Of a stretch of DNA of 64,000 bases, positions 22,101 to 32,100 are shown piece after piece. Under the pieces are notes generated by a model that saw only the letters and a program-made list of their open reading frames with translations, was not told the DNA's origin and ran no database searches. The DNA is from Ectocarpus siliculosus (Eukaryota; Sar; Phaeophyceae; Ectocarpales; Ectocarpaceae), in the NCBI GenBank assembly GCA_000310025.1, contig FN649750.1, positions 3,356,921 through 3,420,920 of the forward strand. The letters run 5' to 3'. Numbering within the stretch: position 1 is the stretch's first letter; each line of letters begins with the position of its first letter. The position numbers were made by a program, and so were the translations under genes.

Positions 22101-24335
22101 CCTGGCCCGGGATAAAACAGTTGATATTACAAAAGGCCGGAATCACGCTTGGGAGGAGACGAAGAAAGCTCGTGCGGTGGACACGCTCATGGATAATGAA
22201 GTCACGTTCTTGGACTCCTCTGAGGACAAAGGCTTGCGGGTGGAGATGGAAGAAAAAACGTGCTTCGAAATGATGGGATTGATCAATGACGCCAGAGCTC
22301 ACTTCACGGGTCTCGTGAGAAGCACGGAAGACTTCCAAGACAAGCATCTAGCTTTCGTCAACCACTTTGTGAGGGGGGCGCAGGCGTCCTTTCGGCTGGG
22401 TCGACCCACCAACATGGCGTCGTCCATGATCCATCTTTCGGTGAACGAGCTTCCTCCCGGAGTCCAGGCCAAAACATTGAAGGAACAAGACACTCAGTTG
22501 TATCAACCCGGTGAGCCGACGTCTTTTAGCCTGGGGATGAGGTGTGTCTTGGCGAGGGCACGGGTGAAGGATTCAGAAGAGTTTGGTGACGGGGGATCTT
22601 CGACCTGCCAGTTTCTGATGAGGTATCCGTTGTACAGGCTTTTGGATCTTTCCCGGGTTGATAATCTTCCTCTGTGTCCGACAACGGAGCATTCGAGTCA
22701 TGTTTCACCAACACTTCGCCACAGAGATGCGTACAGTCAAGCGTTTTCTTCGCACAGTAAGCGGAAAGCGGATTTGGACGTGTTTGACATAATCAAGGGG
22801 GGGTATCATTCTGTGTCGCAAGAGAAGCGGTCCGAAAAAGGTGTGATAGAGAATGAAAACGAGAGGATCGCATTTGGTGCGAAGTTCAATAAAGGCAGGA
22901 CTCACTTGGTGGGAAGCGATGAATGTCTGCAAGGGTTTCTTTTACTTGAAGAACTCGTGTCTCGCAATGGGATAGACTCGTTCATGGAGAAGTTACCCGA
23001 CAAGGATGATATTGTCAAGATGTGCAATGAAGTGCTTGAGATGAACCCACGCAAGCGCGAGAACGAGGATCATCTTTGTCCACCGGAGTTCAAACAGAGG
23101 ATTGAAGCGATCGTCGATGAACTGGTAGAAGGAAACAAGGTAACCAGATCGGATATTTCGTTGCTCAGTTGCTCTTTAACGGTGTTGGATTCTCTGCTTA
23201 CCGCTGCCCTTCGAAAGCAAGACATTTTGGGACAGCTTGCTAAAGATTTGTACCGAATGAAGTGTAAGGACGTATATGGCAACGACGTTGCTATTACCCG
23301 GTGTCTTCTTCCCCGTTACTTCAAAAACAAGAAAGCACTCGAGAATTCTACGTGTGGAGTAGTTGTGAACCATACAAAACATGAGAAGTGTGAGGGGGCG
23401 TATGCGGTTATGGCAGTCATTGGGAGGAAGGTGATGCGAAGCTTCTTGAGAAGGAGGCGGAAAAGAACTTGGCAGAGCTCAGAAAGAAAGGGGGGTGTAC
23501 CGAGAAAGCCTTAGAGAGGGTGGCCGAGTCGTATACTCTTACACCCCATTTGGGTCCCTTTGACGACAAAGGTTGTGTCTTCACACCCAGTCAAGTGACG
23601 GGTATGTACAAATGGTTGGGGCAGCGCACAATGGGCCTTTCGCATTTTGGCACTCACATCATCCGCAGTAATCACGCGACGGCGGTGGCGATGTACTGTG
23701 TGAGGACAGGGCTGTCGCACGATGACCAGGCGGTCAAGGATTTGTTTGCTTTGGCGAGACACGGTGATAAGCAGAGGATTCGGTTTTACACGAAAGTCAA
23801 AGGTGATACGCCAAATTCGTGTGATTTCCTGACTAATTTAAGTGGTGCCCTTCCCTCACTTCGTCGCCTCGGGGAGGGGGGGGGAGTCAAGACTTCTGAG
23901 AAAAAGGTGGCGTCACTGAGTGATGTTGAAGAAGTAGGTCTTTCGGGTCTCTTTGCCTTCGAGGATGCCGAGTTCGACAAATCCGGGGCGTTTGCACGTG
24001 GGAAAACGGTGATGGGTGACGGGGCATATAGAGAGTTGGATGTGGTCGAGATGGATGATGAAGAGAAGGACTTGGTTAGGCAGGAGCGAAAGGTTACCAG
24101 GAAAGCTAATATTGCGATTGAAGAAAAACGGGAGAAAGAGGCCAAGACGGCCCAGTTTGAAAATAAGGTGGACACCGGTGTGAAGTCGGGTGGTCGGAAG
24201 AAGGGGGGAGTTCGCGCTGACAGGCTTGAGTATCGCAAGAGTGCGTTTGCCAAAATAAATCAGTTGGTTTTGAAAGCAAGTAAGCTGAAAAGGTTGGGAA
24301 AGGGCAAGAAGCCCAAGCGGATGACGTTGGAGTAG
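19118..24335 (+). CDS. Multi-exon tyrosine-recombinase-like protein
   Basis: Proposed exons, every junction phase 0 with GT..AG: 19118-19426, 19599-19784, 19914-20558, 20704-21201, 21337-24335. In order the product has acidic Ser/Glu/Asp stretches, a hydrophobic segment (WMLAFFLPLLLAVGAALFLV, about 20140-20200), a basic Arg-rich run, and a cysteine module whose pairs CEGC, CPTC, CQDC and CSRC span the last intron (zinc finger of RING/PHD type likely). A long domain then ends in a recombinase signature: Arg in TAALRKQDIL, THIIR (23652-23666), LARHG, and RIRFYTKVK with Tyr at 23787. H-to-Y spacing is nine residues, as in XerD. A frameshift at about 23410-23440 separates the first Arg from the HxxR half. 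Tyrosine recombinases cut and rejoin DNA; in eukaryotes they mark Crypton, DIRS and Ngaro elements. It may be two genes. Confidence 0.6.
19799..19895 (+). repeat. 13-bp minisatellite in intron 2 of the recombinase gene
   Basis: Seven full units of CCCAACCTGAAAA (some with one change) and part of an eighth lie wholly between the donor at 19785 and the acceptor at 19912-19913. The same motif builds the inverted repeat at 17449-17504. Confidence 0.9.
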
Positions 24336-24336
24336 T

Positions 24337-24615
24337 TTGAAGAATGATCAGAAGACTGTTAGAGTTGCGTTCCACGACAACGTCAAGCGGTTTTTACACT
24401 CGGCGAATCCTGGGGAGAAGGACTTTTTGGATGGATTTTATTTGAATTTGATCGACGGGAAAAGTAGGCCCGGGAGTAAAGCAGTTGCTTACGCGAGGGA
24501 ACATCGGATTGAGTGGAGTTACCACGATTGGTCTACTGGGAATGTTTGTGTTAGCGTACCACAGGAGAAAAAGGGTGGTACGAAGAGGAAGTTGGTTGAG
24601 GAGGGGGAGGGTTAG
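24337..24615 (+). CDS. Small basic frame after the recombinase
   Basis: 92 codons without an in-frame ATG near the start, beginning just after the recombinase stop and ending in a Lys/Glu-rich tail. It contains FHDNVKRFLHSANPGEKDFL and YAREHRIEWSYHDWSTGNV. It may be the true C-terminus of the recombinase reached by a frame change, or a separate exon. No family recognised. Confidence 0.35.
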   Translation: MKNDQKTVRVAFHDNVKRFLHSANPGEKDFLDGFYLNLIDGKSRPGSKAVAYAREHRIEWSYHDWSTGNVCVSVPQEKKGGTKRKLVEEGEG

Positions 24616-25804
24616 TAGTAGCGAGGACCGTTCTTTTACGTACGTTCAGGTTTGAAATTTTACGAGTGTGTTCCTTGGCCATATGTGACACAGCACAAAA
24701 AAGTAGAGTGCCAAACGTTTTCAATTTCAGCTATAATTCAAGTTTGAAGCCAGTTCTGGGTGATACAGCAGTACTGCACGCACACGAATCCTTGTCTCAA
24801 TGGCGTTCTCGGCCCGCACACAAAGTTCAGGTTTGAAAACTTGGGAACATGTACGCCTGGAACGTGTGCACCCATTCCTGTAAAACAACCAACCTTGTCG
24901 GTATCCATGGCGCTGAAAATGGCCGGTTTCAAGTCAAGCTTTTTGAGGCCACGGGGCCCCCTTTTGCCATTGCTTTGCTCGACAAGTCATCAAGGAAGTG
25001 CAGGATGACTCCCCAACTTTGTACGAAGGTGTGTCTTGGCCATGGTGACACAGCACAAAAAAGTAGAGTGCCAAACGTTTTCAATTTCAGCTTTAATTCA
25101 AGTTTCAAACCAGTTCTGGGTGATACAGCAGTACTGCACGTACACGAATCCTTTTCTAAATGGCGTTCTCGGCCCGCACGCAAAGTTCAGGCTTGAAAAC
25201 TTGGGAACATGTACGCCTGGCATGTGTGCACCTATTCCTGTAAAACAACCAACCTTGTCGGTATCCATGGCGCTGAAAATGGCCGGTTTCAACCTTTTTG
25301 AGGCCACGGAGCCCCCTTTTGCCATTGCTTTGCTCGACAAGTCATCAAGGAAGTGCAGGATGACTCCCCAACTTTGTACGAAGGTGTGCCTTGGCCATGG
25401 TGATACAGCACAAAAACGAAGAGTGCCAAACGTTTTCAATTTCAGCTTTAATTCAAGTTTGAAACCAGTTCCGGGTGATACAGCAGTACTGCATGCGCAC
25501 GAATCCTTGTCTCAATGGCGTTCTCGGCCCGCACGCAAAGTTCAGGCTTGAAAACTTGGGAACATGTACGCCTGGCATGCGTGCGCCTATTCCTGCAAAA
25601 CAACCAACCTTGTCGGTATCCATGGCGCTGAAAATGGCCGGTTTCAAGCTTTATGAGGCCACGGAGCCCCCTTTTGCCATTCCTTTGCTCGTTTAGTGCC
25701 GATGGAAATGCCGGATGACTCAAAAACTTTGTAGGAATGTGTGCCTTGGCCATGGTGACACATCCCGAAAAAGCAAAACGTCAAAAATCTTTAATTTAAG
25801 CTTA

Positions 25805-26905
25805 GGGTTATTGTTAACGCAAAGTCGAAATCGTTCTTTTTTAAACGGAACGGTTGAAAGAAAACCCGACTTTTTTTTGCTTGTTCTTTTCGTGATGTCA
25901 TCAAAAAAAGCACGTTTCCTTCCCTGAATACACGCTTTGCTCGGCACACAACAGGTTGACATGGTATTGCTCACCATAGAGCAGCGATAAAAGCGCAATA
26001 AGCAGCACCCGGCACAGAGGACAACACACTTAGAAAGATCCCGTACACCCGGCCTGCTGTTTTCAGTTTTTAGCAACAACAGGCGCACGGCAGAGTGTCG
26101 CAACCTGGGTGTTGCTTGCGATTTCTTCAGTTTGCCAGCTCATTTTTCACGGTTGCGACTCCCATCTTTGACCACCACCTACCCAAAGGTAGACGAGCTC
26201 AACAATCATAGGGCGGCAGCCGCGCTGACGGCCAGCATCATATAGATGGCCAATCCGAAAGAATGAGCGTGTTGGAGGCCCTGTTGCTCTACTGCTGCGT
26301 GACGCCGTGGATTGATGTTCATGTGTCCGACCAAAAACAGATCATCTCGCCGCAATTTTTCCAACGGCATTTTGGTGAGGTGGCACACGTCTCTCACACA
26401 CCTTATTGAGCAGCACCCAAGCACTCAATACCCACGAAGCAGCACGGCGCCGGGAGATGGTATCATATAGACAGCCGAACCGAAGGAATCAGCGCTTTGG
26501 AGGTCTTGCTGCTGCTGCTGTACTCGTTCTACTGTTTCCGTGTTTGCTATGTGTGATCGAAAAAAATTCCCCAGCACCAACAGCAGCAGTTGAAGACGAG
26601 AGCACCACGCAATGTCTAGTTTTGGACCAAGAACGGACTGAACGCCGCTTCTGCCGCTTGTCCATCTCCACAACAGACCTGGACGTGAGTCTGGCAGGTC
26701 TTTCTAGCGTTCTCAGTGATGTTACAGCGCCTGCGGTGCGCTTGTCCGATGCTTCTGTCAAAAACACGAATTCGTTTAAGTAGCAAGCCCCAAAAAAACC
26801 GGGCTCCTTCTTTTCACGCTTTCGTTCAAAAACGCCTCCATATGTGTTCAAGAAAACACGGTTTCGTTTTTGTTTTCGTGTTTTATTGGTCGATAAGAAG
26901 CACCC
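25805..26905 (+). mobile_element. 1,101-bp TTA-flanked DNA transposon, left copy (PIF/Harbinger-like)
   Basis: The element starts GGGTTATTGTTAACG and ends CGATAAGAAGCACCC, with TTA on both sides (25802-25804 and 26906-26908). The inverted copy at 41530-43682 is the same length once its own insertion is removed. Imperfect terminal inverted repeats beginning GGG and a 3-bp TTA duplication are typical of PIF/Harbinger elements. It carries no transposase, so it would be non-autonomous. Inside are two diverged tandem copies of about 245 bp, each containing CATCATATAGA or TATCATATAGA. Confidence 0.82.
26457..26783 (+). CDS. 108-codon frame inside the TTA element
   Basis: Starts MVSYRQPNRRNQRFGG, then a hydrophobic segment LAAAAVLVLLFPCLLCVI that could be a signal anchor, then a polar, Thr/Ser-rich remainder. 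The same protein is encoded without change in the inverted copy (41978-41652). No family recognised. Identity may only reflect recent duplication of the element, so coding is unproven. Confidence 0.35.
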   Translation: MVSYRQPNRRNQRFGGLAAAAVLVLLFPCLLCVIEKNSPAPTAAVEDESTTQCLVLDQERTERRFCRLSISTTDLDVSLAGLSSVLSDVTAPAVRLSDASVKNTNSFK

Positions 26906-27025
26906 TTAAAAGTTACTTTGGAACCAGCGCCGGGCGCTACAGCAGTACTCGAGGTGCCCGAAGCCTTTTGGCATTGGCAGTCTCGGCCGCCACGCAAAGT
27001 TGAAGCCTGGAAAACTTCCGCGGTC

Positions 27026-27879
27026 AATGCGCGCAGAGGCGGCGGCGGCCATCGGACCACGGTGCTTCATCGCGACGGCCGCAACCCCACCGCGCCTCGC
27101 GCTTTTAAGTCCCGCGGGCTGAATGTTGCTAATGTGAAAACTGCTGACAAATGTACAGCTCGGCAGTATGTTGTGGTGCAGCACACAAATCCGGTGCACC
27201 AGACACCACACTGTCTGCCGCAGTCGGTTCGCGCAGAGGCGGCGGCGGCCATGGTGCTGATACGGCACTAGTGGCACGAGAGATGGCTCAGCCGACGCAC
27301 CCAACGGGCCAAACCATGACCCTGGGGTACGCTCTCCCTCGGCAGCGGCCAGTTGCACACGCCCAGCGCAGCCCCGCCACAACCCACCCGCGGCTGCGAT
27401 TTTCTCCCGCGGGACACACGGTAGCCCGGCTGTCGCTATTGTGAAATTGCTGACAAATTGACAGCTCGGTATGGACAGGTGAGTGTTGGGAAAAATAGCG
27501 CCCGCTTCCCTTTTCGTATATCACATAGGCTCATTGGTTGATGTGGTCGCTTCGGCGCGCTTAGAGTCCCGGCTTGTGACAACGACGACGGATTTCAACT
27601 ATGTAGATGGGAACCTCTGTTTCAAGGTCGGACGCGCGCGCAAAAGAAATACTTGGCTGTGTTGCGGATCAGATGCGCGCGGCCGTCATGCAGTTTTTTG
27701 TGGTACGTCGTCATCGTCCAAACTGTCTGTATGTGTAAGGCCACGAACCAGCAGTTCGCAGTCCGCAGCGGGACTCGGTGGGGGGAGGAGACAGAGGAGA
27801 TGCACGCACAAAACGAGCAGGAAAGAAATACAAAAAAGGGGACGCGCCAAAAAAGGCTCGCCGGAGACAAGCAAAAACA
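27026..27879. other. Diverged tandem pair and spacer
   Basis: GCGCAGAGGCGGCGGCGGCCA occurs at about 27028 and again at 27232, and a CTGACAAATGTACAGCTCGG-like segment at about 27143 and 27448, so a segment of about 200-300 bp is duplicated and diverged. No gene supported. Confidence 0.5.
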
Positions 27880-28530
27880 ACAAAACAAGCACGCCATGCC
27901 AGCCAGCCCCAGTCCTCCGCCCAGGGTGGTTCCGGAAACTACATAGAGTGCAAAAACAACTAAACAAGTACGCCATGCCAGCCCCAGTCCTCCGCCAAGG
28001 GTGTTTCTGGAACTTACACGGAGTGCAAACACAACAAAACAAGCACGCCATGCCAGCCCAGTCCTCCGCACAGGGTGGTTCCGGAAACTACATAGAGTAC
28101 AAAAACAACTAAACAAGTACGCCATGCCAGCCCCAGTCCTCCGCCAAGGGTGTTTCTGGAACTTACACGGAGTGCAAACACAACAAAACAAGCACGCCAT
28201 GCCAGCCCAGTCCTCCGCACAGGGTGGTTCTGGAAACTACATAGAGTGCAAAAACAACTAAACAAGTACGCCATGCCAGCCCCAGTCCTCCGCCAAGGGT
28301 GTTTCTGGAACTTACACGGAGTGCAAACACAACAAAACAAGCACGCCATGCCAGCCCAGTCCTCCGCACAGGGTGGTTCTGGAAACTACATAGAGTGCAA
28401 AAACAACTAAACAAGTACGCCATGCTAGCCCCAGTCCTCCGCCAAGGGTGTTTCTGGAACTTACACAGAGTGCAAACACAACAAAACAAGCACGGCATGC
28501 CAGCCTCAGTCCCCTCCGCCAAGGGTGGTA
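27880..28530 (+). repeat. 149-bp two-monomer satellite
   Basis: About nine monomers alternate between a 75-bp type (ending GTGTTTCTGGAACTTACACGG) and a 74-bp type (GGTGGTTCTGGAAACTACATAG), both carrying GCCATGCCAGCC and CAGTCCTCCGC. Same-type monomers three repeats apart are nearly identical while neighbours differ, giving a 149-bp higher-order unit. Short frames repeat on both strands with this period; I treat them as by-products. Confidence 0.92.
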
Positions 28531-28553
28531 AAATCACCGACCGCGCGCAATAG

Positions 28554-29103
28554 TGTGCGGCATGAAATCACAGCGGGATCTGAATCGCTCTTTGGAAAGT
28601 TGGAGATATCGGTTGAACCTCGAAAACTGGTCAGTTTTATTGATCTCTCTCGGATAAATCACAACACCCGGCTAGGTGGCGTCACAAGCCATACATCACA
28701 GTAAAAAACAAGCTACTGAGGTTAATTCTAGCACAACCCAAACCCAGAGAAGCCACAGAAGACGTCCTACAAAACCATTCTTCAAAACGCACCATACATC
28801 AGACATGCCCTCTGCCTACCTTCCGTCCTCTACGCTGGCGTAGAAGCAAAGCGCGCTACCAAGATTATCAACCGAAGATCATCAATACATCATCGTCTCT
28901 AACAACAACCTACCGCACGGGAGAAAAATTTCCACCAAGGAGGTAACAAAGGCGCAGAGGAAGCCCACGTGAAAGCTCCTTCATCGTTCCGCGTCCGATT
29001 ACCACCGCTGCTGTAGGTGTGGTCAGCGGCAACAGGTGTCGTCTTTCGGGCTGACGTCTCAACTCAACGCCCGCCAAGAACGCGACGATGAGTCCTCACC
29101 CTG
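28554..29103. other. Spacer, no gene recognised
   Basis: Ordinary composition, A-rich on plus at 28690-28950. It would hold the 3' UTR of the minus-strand gene ending at 29107. Confidence 0.4.
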
Positions 29104-32100
29104 TTAGCCCCTCAGCGAAGACGTCAACACGATTGCCTCGATCACCACCACCAGCACCATGCAAACGTGAGCGGCCACGAGGACGCTCTCAAACACCTTC
29201 TGACTGCTGGCGTCCTCGTCCGCCACGTCCACCTTCAGCAGGAGAGCGACGAACATGCTGACAAACACAACCACGTGCCCCATGCGGTTGACCCAGCGGT
29301 CCCACTTTGATGAGTACGGGGACAAAACTTCTGAGACAATGACGAACGCAAAGGCGATCATCAGCGTCACCGCAATCTGCGCGGCCGTGTCCGGGTAGAT
29401 GAACACGACCACACCGGCAAGCAGAACCCTCCAACCACACTCGAATACCTCGTAGTAAAAGACGGACGGCCTGTACGGCTTCCACAGACCGGACGTAGAA
29501 GTGACCCGCGGAGTGTCTTCTCGGTCGGCCTCGTCCTTTTTGAGCAAATGACGATCCCTGAAAACGAGGCCGGCGTAGAGAGTGGGGATGCCCACCGTGT
29601 ACAGGACGATCATAAAGCCCGCGTTTATCTTGAAAGCCTGATGCTTTGGTGAATCGCACTCAATACGATAGTCCGAACGAAGGTAAATGCTCTCGCCCAG
29701 CTGCTCACACGCGAATGCTTTGAAGAGGATTGCACTGACGTTTGAATACACAAAAAACGTCAGCAGCAGCACCATGGAAACGTGCTTGTTCCAGACGCTC
29801 TGGAGGTTCTGGGAGGATCCCTGATGTATCTGAAGAGCGCAGGCGTAGGTGCATGTGAGCAACATCAGCCCGACGATGGGACCAATCGTTGAGACGAGGA
29901 GTCGGTCATGGAAATCCGTACGAACGACACAACCGACCGAGAGTATCCAGGATAGGTCGAAGTTGAAAATGTCCAGAGCGGTCAAGAGGTCTTGATACAC
30001 GCTCGGGTAGGTGACGTTCGCCACAGAAGTAAACTGGGCATAAGGGACGAAGAGGCACATACGCGCACACACGCATAAGGGGGCAGAGAATGGTGAACAT
30101 TCCGGCCAATCACGAATGCCGTGCTCATTCCTCATTCCTCAAACATGGTATGTACTCGGAGTAGTGGCACAGAAACCGAACAGTAGACTTGTCCTAGACA
30201 TGCACAACACCAGGCCCGTGGGGCGTCATAAACTACTACATACATCCGCGGACGCGTGTTTTGTGACACCCGAAACCATGCAGTGTGCTTAGGCCGGTGT
30301 GTGCAGCTGGTGCCCTCCATCAAATAGAACAACGCGAATATGCGATCTACACGCGTCTTTCACCCATCAAATAGAAGCACTTGCCGCAAGTAAAGCTTAG
30401 CTGCTCCGTGAAGTCTTCGCTGTATACGCTGCAATCTGTGCGAAACAGCGAGAGCCACGAGCACAGGAGTGGAACAATGGGAGTGATCTGGTATTTGGAG
30501 CGTCAGACGTTTTATCGATTTGGGTCTTCCCTCCTATTTCTGCATAGCAGTGACGTTAGAATTGGGCGACTACGGGTGATATGGCGAACCAGCAGGTTAT
30601 TTGACATTGCCGCGAACTTGGACGACCAGCGTTTTGTTTCCATTTCGGCCGCGAGTTTTGAGAAACTTTGAAGCAAACAAACATTCTCCAAAGTCTCCGC
30701 ATTTTTTTGGCAACGCCATATAAAGGACAACAAGGCCCGACGAAGAAGGGCGTCCTTGTCCCAGACTAGAGTAAAATTGCGATAACCCTCTCAACTTGGA
30801 TAAGCTCGCCTTTGCTACAGCTAGACACGCATAGACGATCTACACAAAAATATTGCTCTAGAAATGACAACAAGACGAGGAGCATCATGGCGCACACACA
30901 TGGTCCATAGTAGCCTTCAAGGCAGTAGTCAAGTGACCCTGTTAACCCTCCACCACAGGCGTCGGAGTGGTAGCACGCGAGGACCTCTCTACTGGATACG
31001 GAGTGTCGCCAATATCCCTTCTCGATCGTGAGTGATTGCAGGGTGGTGTTGAGTCCACTGCTCGTAGAATGCTCTATCGCCGTCGTGCACACCGGAGCCA
31101 CTTGGTCTTTGAAGACGCGTCCATCGTATGATATGTTGCATGCTTCGCAAACGGCCTCCGATGGGTCGACCGTCTAGCCACGTAACGAAAACACGAAGGA
31201 ATTGCAAAAAAGTTGCAGTTGTAGTTGTGGCAAGCAAAATCTCACGCGCCCCAACTTGACGTGCTGCCAGCCCGGAGGGCGGAGGTATGAGTGGAGCAAC
31301 AACGATGTGGACGCGGGACACAATTTTCGTCCATCGAAGTAGCACACCCGGCTACCCTCAACCCGTCTAGTTTAGTACTATTAACTATCTGCCGATCGAT
31401 GTGGCTAAGTTGCTACAACACACATAACACAGCGGCTACTATCGCAGGACACAGCAGCAGTTGTTGCATTGCTGCAAAAAACACTCAACAATAACCCCAA
31501 ACTACAATATTCTAACCACTCGATTCAAAGCGATTGCTTACCTCGTTCCAGTCTAGGAACGTGCCGGATGGGCAGTCGAACCCGTTGCCGCTGAAGGAGA
31601 TGTTGGCGACACTCGAAATGTAACCGATGTTCGACACGGCTGCCCCTTGTCCATCGTCTGAAGTGTTGTCCAGAAACGAACAATTGTAGATGGATTGTAG
31701 TATGCCTTCAAGTCTCACAGCCCCCCCTGTCCTTGCCGAGTTACCCTCGAACACGCAGTTGCCAATATTGTCCTGTCCAGAGGCGCTGTGTATGGCTCCA
31801 CCTGCTGTTGCCGCCTGATTGTCGTTGAATCTACACTGTAAGAACCTTGTGGGAGAAGGGTAGGCACCAGTATCAGTCACCTCTGTCCCATATCGAGGCA
31901 GCCCCTCCAATCTCTGCCGAGTTGAAGCTAAACGTTACGTCGGTGAACGTCGGGCCAACGCTGGTGCCTGCTAGGAAGACGGCTCCTCCCGCGATTGCAG
32001 CAGAGTTTTCAAGAAACCTGACATCCCCTGCACCGAAGGTCAAATTGCATGAACCAAGAATAGATAGACCACCACCGTTTGCCGCGGAAGTGTTGAAGAA

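Larger units (their letters stand above)
24660..27030 (+). repeat. 355-360 bp tandem array, four units, the fourth split by a transposon
   Basis: The marker ACAGCAGTACT recurs at 24765, 25125, 25480 and 26939. Spacings are 360, 355 and, after removing 1,104 bp of transposon plus target duplication, 355. Units share GCCTTGGCCATGGTGACAC, CGTTTTCAATTTCAGC and CTTGTCGGTATCCATGG. Each unit keeps a short frame of the type DTAVLHVHES...SRPARKVQA, but stops lie between units. The fourth unit is more diverged. No coding function is claimed. Confidence 0.88.

Noticed and set aside
27880-28530. CRISPR-like regular array
   Set aside because: Repeats are directly adjacent 74/75-bp monomers with no unique spacers, in a eukaryotic context.
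31875-31915. 35-bp intron in the POMP-like gene
   Set aside because: A GT..AG pair would repair the frame, but 35 bp is shorter than the other introns seen in this window (102-172 bp); a frameshift is more likely.
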